Source: Plantactinospora sp. BC1 (GTDB lineage: Bacteria; Actinomycetota; Actinomycetes; Mycobacteriales; Micromonosporaceae). Taken from it: a stretch of DNA of 64,000 bases. The notes under the pieces were generated by a model. That model made no database searches, was not told the origin of the DNA, and saw only the letters and a list, made by a program, of their open reading frames with translations. Each line of letters starts with the position of its first letter. Positions within the stretch are counted from its first letter, which is position 1. Below are positions 17,217-26,998 of the stretch, piece after piece. The position numbers and the translations under genes were made by a program. The DNA is taken from assembly GCF_003030345.1 (NCBI RefSeq), contig NZ_CP028158.1:3348001-3412000 (forward strand), given 5' to 3'.

Positions 17217-18275
17217 CTGGCGGGCAAGCGGGAGTACGACGAGGACGACGTACGGGTACGACCCGGGCGGTCGTCGCGCCCGCGTACCCGGACCAGGCCA
17301 CAGCACTCCGACGCCGTCGACGGCTTCGTGATCGCCGTCGACCGGGGCCGCTACACCTGCGTGGTCGGCGACGACCCGGCGGCCGGGCGGGGTGACCGGG
17401 CCGACGGCGGGACGGTCACCGCGATGCGCGCCCGCGAGCTGGGCCGCAAGTCGGTGGTGGTGGGTGACCGGGTCGCCCTGGTCGGCGACACCTCCGGGAC
17501 GGCCGGGGCGCTGGCCCGGATCGTCCGGATCGCCGAGCGCCGCTCGGTGCTGCGGCGTACCGCCGACGACGACGAGACCACTGCCGAGGGGCGGCTCGAA
17601 CGGGTGGTGGTGGCCAACGCCGACCAGCTCGTGATCGTCAGCTCGCTGGCCGACCCGCCGCCCCGGACCGGGTTCATCGACCGGTGCCTGGTGGCGGCGT
17701 ACGACGCCGACATCGAGCCGCTGCTCTGCCTGACCAAGGCGGATCTCGCCCAACCCGACGGGGTGCTCGGCTACTACGCGGAACTCGACCTGCCGCACGT
17801 ACTCGTCGGCCCCGGCTCCGACCTCGACGAGCTGCGCGGACTCCTCGCCGAGCAGGTCTCGGTCATGGTCGGGCACTCCGGGGTGGGCAAGTCGACGCTG
17901 GTGAACCGGCTGGTACCGGAGGCGGACCGGGCGGTCGGCACGGTCAGCGCGATCGGCCGGGGCCGGCACACCTCGACCAGCGCGGTCGCGCTGCGCCTGC
18001 CGTCGCTGCCCGGCAACCGGCGCACCCATCCCGGCTGGATCATCGACACGCCCGGGATCCGCAGCTTCGGCCTGGCGCACGTCTCCGCCGAAAGCCTGCT
18101 GCACGGCTTCCCCGACCTGGTCGAGGGGACCGTCGAGTGCCCGCCGAACTGCGAACACACCCCGGACGAGGCCGACTGCGCGCTCGACGCCTGGGTGGCG
18201 GCCGGCAACGCCGACCCGCGCCGGCTGGCGTCGTACCGCCGGCTGCTGGCCTCCCGGGCCGGCGAGGTCGAGTAG
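17217..18275 (+). CDS. rsgA: Ribosome small-subunit biogenesis GTPase RsgA
   Basis: A circularly permuted GTPase: G4 (TKAD) precedes G1 (GHSGVGKST, about 219-227) and G3 (DTPG). The C-terminal zinc site has C-x4-C-x-H-x5-C (ECPPNCEHTPDEADC). It acts in late maturation of the 30S subunit. The start is unusual. The N-terminal extension containing DEDDVRVRPGR and PRTRTRP is conserved in actinobacterial RsgA, yet between the aroA stop and this segment the only plausible start in frame is CTG at 17217. The first canonical start, GTG at 17328, would remove 37 residues including that segment. Confidence 0.85.
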   Translation: MAGKREYDEDDVRVRPGRSSRPRTRTRPQHSDAVDGFVIAVDRGRYTCVVGDDPAAGRGDRADGGTVTAMRARELGRKSVVVGDRVALVGDTSGTAGALARIVRIAERRSVLRRTADDDETTAEGRLERVVVANADQLVIVSSLADPPPRTGFIDRCLVAAYDADIEPLLCLTKADLAQPDGVLGYYAELDLPHVLVGPGSDLDELRGLLAEQVSVMVGHSGVGKSTLVNRLVPEADRAVGTVSAIGRGRHTSTSAVALRLPSLPGNRRTHPGWIIDTPGIRSFGLAHVSAESLLHGFPDLVEGTVECPPNCEHTPDEADCALDAWVAAGNADPRRLASYRRLLASRAGEVE

Positions 18276-18285
18276 CCCCGGGTCG

Positions 18286-18891
18286 TTACCCGGGCAGGCC
18301 GTCGGGGTCGCTCGCGGCCGGGCCGGGGTCCAGGTCGACCGGGCCGCCGCTGCGCCAGTAGACGCCGTCCCGGCGGGTCAGCAGCACCTCGTCGACGAGG
18401 TAGCGGCGCAGCGCGGCGTAGTCGTCGTACCAGGCCCGGAGCAGGGCGTTCACCTCCCGCTCGGAGTAGCGCACCCCCGGCTCGAAGGTGGTCACGACGT
18501 GTTCGAGCAGCAGCCGGCGCCTGCCCTGCGCGGCCGGCATCTGAACGATCCGACCGTCCCGGACGAAGGCCCGGAGCACCGCCGCGACGGCCCGGTCCGG
18601 GTCCAGCTCCGCGTCCGGCTCGGCGGGGGCGGGCGGACGGGCGCGTACCGCCTCCTTGAACGCCCCGACCAGGGCGACCGCCCGGCCGTCGACCGTCTCG
18701 ACCAGACCGCCGGACTCCAGCCGGCGCAGCGCGGCGGACACCGTCCGGGCGGGCAGCCCGGTCCGCTCCGCCACCTCGGCCACCTCGCCCGCGCCGAGCA
18801 CCACGGCGGCGAAGGCGGCCAGCCGGTCCGGCTCGGCCAGCAGGCCGATCAGCATTTCGGGGGACGCGTCGGAAATCGGTTCGGTGGCCAC
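18286..18891 (-). CDS. DUF2087-domain protein with winged-helix N-terminus
   Basis: 201 residues. The first 75 look like a winged helix (ARTVSAALRRLESGGLVET), as in ArsR-like regulators. The C-terminal 90 residues match DUF2087: GRRRLLLEHVVTTFEPG, YSEREVNALLRAWYDDYAALRRYLVD and a basic end. It is probably a transcriptional regulator, with no known ligand. It is convergent with rsgA (10 bases apart) and divergent from hisN (51 bases apart). GTG at 18891 was chosen because residues further upstream belong to an unrelated reading of the hisN region. Confidence 0.8.
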   Translation of the reverse strand: MATEPISDASPEMLIGLLAEPDRLAAFAAVVLGAGEVAEVAERTGLPARTVSAALRRLESGGLVETVDGRAVALVGAFKEAVRARPPAPAEPDAELDPDRAVAAVLRAFVRDGRIVQMPAAQGRRRLLLEHVVTTFEPGVRYSEREVNALLRAWYDDYAALRRYLVDEVLLTRRDGVYWRSGGPVDLDPGPAASDPDGLPG

Positions 18892-18942
18892 GGCGCGGGA
18901 TGCTAACGCACCGGGGCGGACCGGATCGAGTAGGTTTCCGCC

Positions 18943-19734
18943 ATGGCCCGGTACGCGGACGACCTGTCCCTGGCGCACATGCTCGCCGACACCGCCGACT
19001 CGATCTCGATGGCCCGGTTCCGGGCCCTGGACCTGCACGTGGAGGCGAAGCCGGACCTGACGCCGGTCAGCGACGCGGACACCGCCGTCGAACGTGCCGT
19101 CCGGGCCACCCTGGCCCGCACCCGCCCCCGGGACGGCGTGCTCGGCGAGGAGTACGGCGCCTCCGCCGCACCCGCCGGGGCCGGCTCCCGGCAGTGGGTG
19201 GTCGACCCGATCGACGGCACCAAGAACTTCGTCCGGGGGGTGCCGATCTGGGCCACCCTGATCTCGCTGATGGACGGCGACACCCCGGTCGTCGGGCTGG
19301 TCTCCGCGCCGGCCCTGGGCCGCCGCTGGTGGGCGGCGACCGGACTCGGGGCGTACGCGGGCCGGCACCAGGCCGCCGCCACCCCGATCCGGGTCTCCGG
19401 GGTCGGCCGGCTCGCCGACGCCAGCTTCTGCTACTCCTCGCTGCACGGCTGGGAGGAGACCGGCCGGCTCGACCCGGTGCTCGACATCCTCCGCTCGGTG
19501 TGGCGGAGCCGGGCGTACGGCGACTTCTACGGCTACATGCTGCTCGCCGAGGGGGCGGTCGACGCGATGGTCGAGCCGGAGCTGTCGCTCTGGGACGTGG
19601 CCGCCCTGATCCCGATCGTGACCGAGGCCGGCGGCACCTTCACCGACCTTCACGGACGCCCCGGCCCCGGCGGTGGCAGCGCGATCGCCAGCAACGGCAA
19701 ACTGCACCAGGATCTGCTCGACCGGCTCGGCTAG
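18943..19734 (+). CDS. hisN: Histidinol-phosphatase HisN (IMPase family)
   Basis: 263 residues with the metal-binding motifs of the inositol-monophosphatase fold: GEEYG (about 68-72), DPIDGTKNF (88-96) and LWDVAAL near residue 215. Actinobacteria use this IMPase-type HisN for the penultimate dephosphorylation of histidine synthesis, and its position after aroA-rsgA fits HisN better than SuhB or CysQ. The final assignment over other IMPase substrates rests on this context. ATG at 18943 has no strong ribosome-binding site. Confidence 0.88.
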   Translation: MARYADDLSLAHMLADTADSISMARFRALDLHVEAKPDLTPVSDADTAVERAVRATLARTRPRDGVLGEEYGASAAPAGAGSRQWVVDPIDGTKNFVRGVPIWATLISLMDGDTPVVGLVSAPALGRRWWAATGLGAYAGRHQAAATPIRVSGVGRLADASFCYSSLHGWEETGRLDPVLDILRSVWRSRAYGDFYGYMLLAEGAVDAMVEPELSLWDVAALIPIVTEAGGTFTDLHGRPGPGGGSAIASNGKLHQDLLDRLG

Positions 19735-19775
19735 CCGGCCGAGCGAAGCGGCACAGCAGCCTCTATCCTCGCCAG

Positions 19776-20753
19776 GTGTCCACCGGTTGGTGCTTCCTCG
19801 CGGCCATGATCGCCGCCTACGGCGTGGCCAACCTGCTCCAGTCGATGGCCGCGACCCGGACCACCCTGCACCACACCTTCGACCCGGGGCTGCTGCTGCG
19901 GCTGGTCGGGCACCGCAGCTATCTGGTCGGGCTCACCTGCCAGGTGCTCGGCTTCGTCCTCGCCTTCCTGGCCCGGCGCGACCTGCCGCTCTTCCTGGTC
20001 CAGGCGAGCGTGGCGGCCGGGCTCGGCGTCACCGCCCTGCTCGGGGTGCTGGTGCTCAAGTGGCGGCTGCCGGCCGCCGAGGTGCTGCTGCTGGTACTCC
20101 TGCTGGTCGGGATCACCGCCCTGGTGCTGGCCGCGAAACCGGCGCCGTCCCGGCAGCTCGGGACCGCCGGGGTGGTCGCCCTGGTCGTCGCGCTCGGCGT
20201 GATCGGCGCGCTCGGTTTTCCCGCCGTACGCCTGCACGGCGTGCCGGGTTCGGTGGCGCTCGGCGCGCTGGCCGGGCTGGCCTTCTCGGCCGCCGCGGTG
20301 GCCGCCCGCCCGCTCGCCTCGGTGCACTCGTTCGACGCCTTCCTCCGAGACCCCCTGCTCTACCTGCTGATCGTGCACTCGATCGTCGGGCAGTTGCTGC
20401 TCGGCCTGGCGATGCAGCGCGGCTCGACGACGGCGGCGGTGGCCGCGATGGACGCCGCCGGTGCGGTACCGGCGGCGATCGTCGGGCTGCTGCTGCTCGG
20501 TGACCGGATCTGGCCGGGCCGGGAGTGGTTGGCCGGGGTCGGCTTCCTGGTCACCCTGGTCGCGGTGCTCGGCCTGACCCGATACGCCGAGCCGCAGCAC
20601 CAGCACGGTCCGCTGCCCGACCAGCGCGGCCGGAAGCTGCCGGTACGCTCCCCGGCGGCGCCACCGGCCCGGACCGGTCCCCGACTGCCCGGGTCGACGG
20701 CGGTACCCGACCGGCGCCGCTCCGCCCCGATCGCACCGGTCCCCCGCCGCTGA
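19776..20753 (+). CDS. DMT/EamA-like integral membrane protein
   Basis: 325 residues with nine to ten hydrophobic segments up to about residue 270, then a Pro/Arg-rich cytoplasmic tail. The arrangement resembles EamA-type transporters, but no substrate-specific motif is evident. GTG at 19776 (STGWCFLAAM follows) was chosen because it begins just before the first membrane helix and 41 bases after the hisN stop. Co-transcription with hisN is likely. Function unknown. Confidence 0.72.
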   Translation: MSTGWCFLAAMIAAYGVANLLQSMAATRTTLHHTFDPGLLLRLVGHRSYLVGLTCQVLGFVLAFLARRDLPLFLVQASVAAGLGVTALLGVLVLKWRLPAAEVLLLVLLLVGITALVLAAKPAPSRQLGTAGVVALVVALGVIGALGFPAVRLHGVPGSVALGALAGLAFSAAAVAARPLASVHSFDAFLRDPLLYLLIVHSIVGQLLLGLAMQRGSTTAAVAAMDAAGAVPAAIVGLLLLGDRIWPGREWLAGVGFLVTLVAVLGLTRYAEPQHQHGPLPDQRGRKLPVRSPAAPPARTGPRLPGSTAVPDRRRSAPIAPVPRR

Positions 20754-20805
20754 CCGCCGGTCGGCAGGGGCGCCCCGGCGGGGCAGAGGCGTACCGGCGG
20801 GTTCG

Positions 20806-22005
20806 TCAGCTCGGGGCGGGCTGGCGGCGGAGTACCACCCGCTCGTAGAGGCGCTCCAGCGCGCCGGCCGTACGGTCCCAGGTGTAGCTGCACCGCACCC
20901 GGTCCACCGCCGCGTGCCCGTACGCGAACCGCTCCGCGTCGGCGGCGAGCAGCCGGCGCAGCGTCACGCCCAGCCCGCGTACGTCGCCGGGCGGGACGAG
21001 CCGGCCGGTGACCTCGTCGACCACGGTGTCCACGATGCCGCCCATCGAGTAGCCGACCACCGGTACGCCGCAGGCCATCGCCTCCAGCGGCACCCGGCCG
21101 GCGGAGGCGTACCGGGGGGTGCAGGCCACCACGTCGGCGGAGCGGTACCAGGCGGACATCTGGTCGTGCGGCACCGAGCCGACCAGCTTGATCTGGTCGG
21201 CGACCCCGCTGGACTCGGCGACCTCGCGCAGCCGGCGGGCCTCGGCGTGGTTGTTCAGGTGTTCGGCGGGCGGGCCGCCGGCGATGACCAGCTCGACGTC
21301 CCCGACCAGCCGCAACGCCCGGATCAGGTCCTCCTGTCCGTGTCCCGGCTCCAGGCCGCCGGCGGCCAGGATGCGCGGTCGCCGGTCCCGGGTCGCCGCC
21401 TCGCCCTCCGGGGCGAAGAGTTCGGTGTCCACGCCCGCCGGCACCACCACCACGGAGGCGCGCTGCAACCCCATCCGGGTCAGCTCGTCGACCTCGTCGG
21501 TGCACTGCGCCACCGCCATGTCCACGGCCCGGGTCAGCGCCCGCTCCAGCGGAATCCGCTGCCCCGGCCCCCGGTACGCCTCGCCGAGGTGGCGCAGTTG
21601 CTCGACGCCGAGGGAGTGGAAGGTCTGCACGACCGGGATGACGGTGTCCCGGACGGCGCTCGCCGCCGCCAGGCCGCCGATCCAGAAGTGTCCGTGCACC
21701 ACCTCGGGGGTCCACTCCCCGGCCCAGCGTTCGGTCAGCCAGCGGCCGAGTTCCGGCACGTACGGCACAAGTTCTCCGGTGCCGGTGGCGCGGGGCGGAC
21801 CCACCGGTACCCGCTCCACCCGGTAGCCGCCGATCTCGCTGACCGGCGGCGCGCCGGGATCGTCGAGCCGCTCGTAGACCCGTACGTCGTGGCCCCGCCC
21901 GGTCAGCTCGGCGGCCACCCGGGCCACGTGCTGGTGCGTGCCGGCGAAGTGGCCGCGACGCTCGTGCGGCGGGCCGGCGTGTGCGCAGACGAGGCCAACG
22001 CGCAT
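20806..22005 (-). CDS. GT4-family glycosyltransferase
   Basis: 399 residues, GT-B fold. The N-terminal domain begins MRVGLVCAHAGPPHERRGHF, and the C-terminal nucleotide-sugar domain shows LAAGGLEPGHGQEDLIRAL, LVGSVPHDQM and ACTPRYASAGRVPLEAMACG, in which the second Glu of the EX7E element is recognisable. A retaining transferase using a nucleotide sugar is expected; the acceptor is unknown. No glycan-synthesis genes adjoin it. The 299 bases upstream (22006-22304) hold no gene I can support. Confidence 0.85.
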   Translation of the reverse strand: MRVGLVCAHAGPPHERRGHFAGTHQHVARVAAELTGRGHDVRVYERLDDPGAPPVSEIGGYRVERVPVGPPRATGTGELVPYVPELGRWLTERWAGEWTPEVVHGHFWIGGLAAASAVRDTVIPVVQTFHSLGVEQLRHLGEAYRGPGQRIPLERALTRAVDMAVAQCTDEVDELTRMGLQRASVVVVPAGVDTELFAPEGEAATRDRRPRILAAGGLEPGHGQEDLIRALRLVGDVELVIAGGPPAEHLNNHAEARRLREVAESSGVADQIKLVGSVPHDQMSAWYRSADVVACTPRYASAGRVPLEAMACGVPVVGYSMGGIVDTVVDEVTGRLVPPGDVRGLGVTLRRLLAADAERFAYGHAAVDRVRCSYTWDRTAGALERLYERVVLRRQPAPS

Positions 22006-22304
22006 GGGTCACCTCCAGCGACGGCAAGGGCGGGCTAGGGCCGCTCGATCAGAGGCTCCCATTAACCACGGCGGGCCGAGCGGAAACCTGGCAAACCGGT
22101 CCGCCCACCCCGCCGGCCCGGCCATTCGTCGCCGACGGCCGGCGTCGCGGGAGCCGGTCACCGACCGCGCCGTCGCCGTCCTTCCCGTTTCGTCCCTGGC
22201 TAACCGCACCGGGACGGCGGGGTCCGCCGGGTGGCGGCGGTCGGCGTGGCGCCCGGTCGCCTTCGCCCGGTTACGGGTACCCGGCGAGCGGGTAGTGATC
22301 TGTC

Positions 22305-22871
22305 ATGCGCGATGACGAGTTTCCGACGCCCGTGTCCGACCCGGAGGCGGAGGGCCTGCCTGGCACCGCCGACGACGACTCGACGGCCGGTGACGACGTC
22401 GCGACCGGTCGGGAGGCGGACGGCTGGGATCCCGCCGCACTTCCCACCGACCGGCCGCTGGCGGTGGACCGGTACGGCACCACCGCCGAGGAGCAGGCCG
22501 ACGGCGAGTCGCTGGACTACCGGCTCTCCCAGGAGCGACCCGACGTACCGGTCGAGGACCCGTACGCCGGCACCGTCGACCAGGCGCTCTCGGACGAGGC
22601 GGACAGTGACGAGGCCGCCGCCGAGGCACAGCTCGACGCCGACGTGATGGATCCGGGTCCCACCTCCGACCCGAACTCCCCGGTCTCGATCTACGACCAC
22701 GGCAACCTCGGCGACGCGCCGGGCGGCGGCCCGGTCGGCCGGCTGGTGGAGCCGGACGAGGGCGCCCGGTACGACGACGAGACCGACTCCGTCGCCATCG
22801 ACCGTGGTGCGGCGGGCGGCGGCGCGAGTGCCGAGGAGCTGGCGGTCAACGAGACCCAGCCCCCGCCGTGA
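22305..22871 (+). CDS. DUF5709-domain acidic protein
   Basis: 188 residues, strongly acidic and low in hydrophobics, so probably soluble and partly disordered. Family-type segments are LPTDRPLAVDRYGTTAEEQ, ESLDYRLSQERPDV and GRLVEPDEGARYDDE, which fit the actinobacterial DUF5709 family. No enzymatic residues are apparent. It lies convergent to the MacR-like response regulator. Role unknown. Confidence 0.8.
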   Translation: MRDDEFPTPVSDPEAEGLPGTADDDSTAGDDVATGREADGWDPAALPTDRPLAVDRYGTTAEEQADGESLDYRLSQERPDVPVEDPYAGTVDQALSDEADSDEAAAEAQLDADVMDPGPTSDPNSPVSIYDHGNLGDAPGGGPVGRLVEPDEGARYDDETDSVAIDRGAAGGGASAEELAVNETQPPP

Positions 22872-22907
22872 CCCGGCCGGCCCGGCCGGCCCGGTGGGTC
22901 AGTCGGG

Positions 22908-23576
22908 TCAGTCGCCGTCGAGGCCCTGTTCGATGGCGTAGCGGGTGAGTTCGACCCGGTTGTGCAGTTGCAGCTTGCCGAGGGTGTTCTGCACGTGGTT
23001 CTGCACCGTACGGTGCGACAGCCCGAGCCGGGTGGCGATCTGCTTGTAGGACATCCCCTTGGCGACCAGCCGGAGCACCTCGGTCTCCCGTTCGGTCAGC
23101 CGGGGCAGGTCGTCTCCGGGGGGTGCCGGCGCGGCGGCGATCCGCCGGTACTCCCCGAGCACCAGACCGGCCAGCCCGGGCGTGAAGACCGCATCCCCGG
23201 CGGCGGTACGCCGGACCGCGTCCAGGAACTCCGCCGGCCCGGCGGACTTGAGCAGGTAGCCGGTGGCGCCGGCCTTCACCGCGTCGAGTACGTCCTGCTC
23301 CTCGCCGCTGGCCGAGAGCATCAGCACCCGGACCCCGGGCAGCTCGGCCAGCAGTGCCCGGAGCACCTCGACGCCGGAGATGTCCGGCAGTTGCAGGTCG
23401 AGTACGACCACGTCGGGGCGGGTGGCCGGGGCGACCCGGACCGCCTGCCGCCCCTCACCGGTGGTGGCGACGACGTGGTAGCCGGCCTCGGTGAGGTCGC
23501 GGGCCACCCCTTCCCTCCACATCGGATGGTCGTCGACCACCATCACCCGGACAGCCGGTACGCCCTCGTCGGTCAC
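22908..23576 (-). CDS. MacR-like NarL/FixJ response regulator
   Basis: 222 residues. The receiver domain has the acidic pair in VMVVDDHPMWREGV, the phospho-acceptor Asp in VVVLDLQLPD and the Lys in YLLKSAG. The C-terminal LuxR-type helix-turn-helix is LTERETEVLRLVAKGMSYKQ followed by IATRLGLSHRTVQNHVQNTL. It is the partner of the kinase immediately upstream (37-base gap). The VDDHPMWREGVARDL start resembles the Streptomyces MacR group, implicated in morphogenesis and cell-surface genes. GTG at 23576 was chosen; the longer frame upstream reads into the kinase. Confidence 0.88.
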   Translation of the reverse strand: MTDEGVPAVRVMVVDDHPMWREGVARDLTEAGYHVVATTGEGRQAVRVAPATRPDVVVLDLQLPDISGVEVLRALLAELPGVRVLMLSASGEEQDVLDAVKAGATGYLLKSAGPAEFLDAVRRTAAGDAVFTPGLAGLVLGEYRRIAAAPAPPGDDLPRLTERETEVLRLVAKGMSYKQIATRLGLSHRTVQNHVQNTLGKLQLHNRVELTRYAIEQGLDGD

Positions 23577-23613
23577 ACCGGCGAGCCTAGACGAGCCGGT
23601 ACCGTCCACACGA

Positions 23614-24789
23614 TCACGTGCGTTGCCCGGGGATCGTGCGGTCCCGGGGGATCCGCAGCTCGACCTCGGTGCCCTCGCCGGGGGCGGAGCTGATCCGGAC
23701 CGTGCCACCGAGGTCGGCGATCCGTCCCTCGATCGACTGGACCACGCCGAGCCGCCCCTGACCGGCTGCCTCGGCGAGCCGTCCCGCCGGGATTCCCGGC
23801 CCGTCGTCCCGGACCGAGACGGTGACCGCCGCCGCGTCGTCCTCGACCAGTACCCAGCCCCGCCCGCCGCCGTGCCGGGCCACGTTGTCCAGCGCCGCGC
23901 CGACCGCCGCCGCGACCTCACCGGCGGTACCGGCGGGCAGCGGCACCGGCGTGGCCGGGGCGGCGATCGAGACGGTGGCCGAGGCGTACCGGCCGAGCAG
24001 CGAACGCAGGTCGACCTCCTGGCGGTCCAGCCCGGTCGGTGCCCGGCTGGCGATCAGCGCCCGCAGCGCGGCCTCCTGTTCACCGGCGAGTCTGGCCAGT
24101 TCGGCGGCCTCGCCGTCGAGGTGTGCGCCCCGGCGCTGGACCAGGGCCAGCACCTGGAGGACGGAGTCGTGGATCCCCCGGGCCAGCCGCTCCCGCTCCC
24201 GGGTCGCCGCCTCCAACTCGACGGCCCGCTGCAACCGCTCCTCGGCGATCACCGCCAGCCGGACGACGTGCCCGACGGCGATCCCGGCGAGCAGCATCAG
24301 CGCGGCGCCGGTCAGCGACGCCTGGGCGAACCGTTCCCGGGCCACCAGGTCGGTGCCGCCGATCACCAGGGCCGCCACCACGCCGCGTCGCCGCCCGCCG
24401 GAGACCGCCCAGGCGAGTACCGGCCCGGCGAGCCAGGCGACGCTCGGTGGGGGTACCCCGTCGTTGAGCACCTCCCGGCCGACCACCCGGGGGGCGGCGA
24501 CCACCACCGCCAGCACCACGGCCAGGTCGGCCAGGAGCAGCGGCCAGCGCCGCCAGGCCGGATCGGCGTACGCGTAGCCGGCGAAGACCGTCCAGCCGGT
24601 CATGGCCAGCAGGAGTACCGCACCGGACACCGGATGCGTGTAGTCGCCCAGGTTGCGTACCGCCAGTACCGCGACGTAGGCCAGGGCGGCGAACCGGTAG
24701 ACGGCGATGGACCGCCACAGCGGCGCCTGGAGGCTGCCCGGCGGGTCGCGGCGGCGGCCGCCCGGCGCGTCGCTCGTCGGATCGGGCAC
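23614..24789 (-). CDS. MacS-like sensor histidine kinase
   Basis: 391 residues. After a short Pro/Arg-rich start (about 25 residues) come five to six membrane segments beginning PLWRSIAVYRFAALAYVAVL, the DUF5931-type sensor found in MacS kinases. The HisKA_3 box ARGIHDSVLQVLALV carries the phospho-acceptor His. The ATPase domain has LDNVARHGGG (N box) and DDGPGIP (G1 box). It is a NarL-class kinase working with the response regulator downstream. The start at GTG 24789 is the best of several; upstream residues do not look coding. Confidence 0.87.
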   Translation of the reverse strand: MPDPTSDAPGGRRRDPPGSLQAPLWRSIAVYRFAALAYVAVLAVRNLGDYTHPVSGAVLLLAMTGWTVFAGYAYADPAWRRWPLLLADLAVVLAVVVAAPRVVGREVLNDGVPPPSVAWLAGPVLAWAVSGGRRRGVVAALVIGGTDLVARERFAQASLTGAALMLLAGIAVGHVVRLAVIAEERLQRAVELEAATRERERLARGIHDSVLQVLALVQRRGAHLDGEAAELARLAGEQEAALRALIASRAPTGLDRQEVDLRSLLGRYASATVSIAAPATPVPLPAGTAGEVAAAVGAALDNVARHGGGRGWVLVEDDAAAVTVSVRDDGPGIPAGRLAEAAGQGRLGVVQSIEGRIADLGGTVRISSAPGEGTEVELRIPRDRTIPGQRT

Positions 24790-24932
24790 GCAGAGACCAT
24801 CGCACAGCTTCGCCGAGCGGGCGGACCCGCACGCCCGGCCAGGTCGACCGGCCGGCTCGGATGCGCAGCTACATACCCTGACGTAGGGTGGGAAAGCCAC
24901 GAAAGGACTCGACGACCAGCGGTGGGACGGCC

Positions 24933-25394
24933 ATGAGCGACATTGATCCCCTCGCGCGCACTGCTGTCGCGCCCGACGGGACACCTCCACTGCTCGCCGA
25001 GACCTTCGACGCCGACCGGGTGACCGAGATCCGGCACGCGGTCGCGGCGCGCTCCGAGGCGACCGGTCTCCAGGGTGCGCGCCTGGACGACTTCGTGCTG
25101 GCCGTCAACGAGCTGATGACCAACGCGGTACGGCACGGCGGCGGGCAGGGCTGGCTGCGGCTGTGGAGTACCGGAGGGACCCTCTACTGCCTCGTCTCAG
25201 ACACCGGTGCCGGGATCGGGACCGAGCGGCTCGACGACCGGCGGCGCCCCCTGCCGGAGATCGCCGGTGGTTGGGGACTCTGGCTGGCCCGGCAGCTCAG
25301 CGACGAGATGCTGGTCGACAGCGGTCCGGCGGGCACGACCGTGCGGATCAGCGCCCACCTGGATGCCGCCGGGTCCGAGCGGCCGACGGGATGA
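24933..25394 (+). CDS. RsbW-like ATP-binding protein (anti-sigma kinase family)
   Basis: 153 residues forming one HATPase_c_2 domain: [20 protein letters not shown] (N box), SDTGAGIG (G1) and [14 protein letters not shown] (G2). Proteins of this size act as serine-kinase anti-sigma factors or as orphan regulators, which are numerous in actinomycetes. No sigma factor or anti-anti-sigma gene adjoins it, so its target is unknown. It is divergent from the MacS-like kinase. ATG at 24933 was preferred over GTG at 24888, which would add a non-conserved basic stretch. Confidence 0.83.
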   Translation: MSDIDPLARTAVAPDGTPPLLAETFDADRVTEIRHAVAARSEATGLQGARLDDFVLAVNELMTNAVRHGGGQGWLRLWSTGGTLYCLVSDTGAGIGTERLDDRRRPLPEIAGGWGLWLARQLSDEMLVDSGPAGTTVRISAHLDAAGSERPTG

Positions 25395-25449
25395 CTTCCG
25401 GCTCCCGGGCCGGATGACGACGGCGCGGGCGCCGGGTACGGTGCTGCGC

Positions 25450-26970
25450 ATGACCGGTCAGTTCGTCGCCGCGATCGATCAGGGCACCACCTCGTCCCGC
25501 TGCATCGTCTTCGACGCCGAGGGCCGCATCGTGTCGATGGCCCAGCGGGAGCACCGGCAGATCTTCCCCCGACCAGGCTGGGTCGAACACGACGCCGAGG
25601 AGATCTGGACCGCCGTCTGCCAGGTGGTGCCGGAGGCGCTGGCCGAGGCGGGGATCGGCGCCGACCGGCTCGCCGCGATCGGCATCACCAACCAGCGGGA
25701 GACCACGGTGGTCTGGGACCGGGCCACCGGCCAGCCGGTGCACCACGCCATCGTCTGGCAGGACACCCGTACCGCGCCGCTGCTGCGCCGGCTTGACAAC
25801 GAGTACGGCGAGCAGCGCTTCCGGGAACGCACCGGGCTGCCGCTGGCCACCTACTTCTCCGGGCCGAAGCTGCGCTGGCTGCTCGACAACGTCGACGGCC
25901 TGCGGGACCGGGCCGACCGGGGCGAGGTGCTCTTCGGCACCATGGACAGTTGGCTGATCTGGAAGCTGACCGGGCGGCACGTCACCGACGTGACCAACGC
26001 CAGCCGGACGCTGCTGATGAACCTGCGGACCCTCGACTGGGACCCGGAACTCCTCGACGTGCTCGGCGTCCCGGCCCGGATGCTGCCGGAGATCCGCTCG
26101 TCGGCGGAGGTCTACGGCACCGCGGACGGCCTCCCCGGAAGCGGGAGCGGGAGCGTCGGGCCGCTGGCCGGGGTACCGGTGGCGAGCGCGCTCGGCGACC
26201 AGCAGGCGGCACTCTTCGGGCAGACCTGCTTCCACCCCGGCGAGGCGAAGTGCACCTACGGCACCGGCAGTTTCCTGCTGCTCAACACCGGCCAGAGCCC
26301 GGTGGCCTCCCGGCACGGGCTGCTCAGTACGGTCGGCTACCGGATCGGTGACCAGCCGGCGACGTACGCCCTGGAGGGGGCGATCGCGGTTACCGGGTCG
26401 CTGGTGCAGTGGCTGCGGGACAACCTCGGGCTGATCTCCAGCGCTCCGGAGGTCGAGGAGCTGGCCCGGACCGTCGAGGACAACGGCGGCTGCTACGTCG
26501 TACCGGCCTTCTCCGGGCTGTTCGCCCCGCACTGGCGCAGCGACGCCCGGGGCGTCATCGCCGGCCTGACCGGCTACGTCACCAAGGGACACCTGGCCCG
26601 GGCCGTGCTGGAGGCGAGCGCCTGGCAGACCCGCGAGGTGGTCGACGCGATGAACGCCGACTCGGACGTGGCGCTGCGCCGGCTCCGGGTGGACGGCGGG
26701 ATGACCGCCAACGAGCTGCTGATGCAGTTCCTCGCCGACGTACTCGACGTACCGGTGGTCCGCCCCGAGGTCAGCGAGACCACCTGCCTCGGCGCCGCGT
26801 ACGCCGCCGGCCTCGCGGTCGGCTTCTGGCCGGACCTGGCGACGCTGCGCGCGCAGTGGCGCCAGGACGCCGACTGGGCACCGGCGATGGAGCCGGCGCA
26901 CCGGGACCGCGAGCTGCGCAACTGGCGCAAGGCGGTGGCCCGCACCCTGGACTGGGTCGAGGACGAGTGA
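25450..26970 (+). CDS. glpK: Glycerol kinase
   Basis: 506 residues, full length FGGY kinase. Phosphate-binding and catalytic segments are [43 protein letters not shown] and [14 protein letters not shown]. It phosphorylates glycerol to sn-glycerol-3-phosphate with ATP. The glpF and glpD genes usually found with it are absent here; an aminoglycoside-phosphotransferase-fold kinase follows after 28 bases. ATG at 25450 gives the standard start; an in-frame GTG lies three codons upstream. Confidence 0.96.
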   Translation: MTGQFVAAIDQGTTSSRCIVFDAEGRIVSMAQREHRQIFPRPGWVEHDAEEIWTAVCQVVPEALAEAGIGADRLAAIGITNQRETTVVWDRATGQPVHHAIVWQDTRTAPLLRRLDNEYGEQRFRERTGLPLATYFSGPKLRWLLDNVDGLRDRADRGEVLFGTMDSWLIWKLTGRHVTDVTNASRTLLMNLRTLDWDPELLDVLGVPARMLPEIRSSAEVYGTADGLPGSGSGSVGPLAGVPVASALGDQQAALFGQTCFHPGEAKCTYGTGSFLLLNTGQSPVASRHGLLSTVGYRIGDQPATYALEGAIAVTGSLVQWLRDNLGLISSAPEVEELARTVEDNGGCYVVPAFSGLFAPHWRSDARGVIAGLTGYVTKGHLARAVLEASAWQTREVVDAMNADSDVALRRLRVDGGMTANELLMQFLADVLDVPVVRPEVSETTCLGAAYAAGLAVGFWPDLATLRAQWRQDADWAPAMEPAHRDRELRNWRKAVARTLDWVEDE

Positions 26971-26998
26971 CGGCGCCGACGGACCGGGGCGAGCCCGG

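Noticed and set aside
24874-24890. Short palindrome ACCCTGACGTAGGGT before the RsbW-like gene
   Set aside because: Five-base arms are too short to distinguish from chance, and no regulator recognising it is evident.
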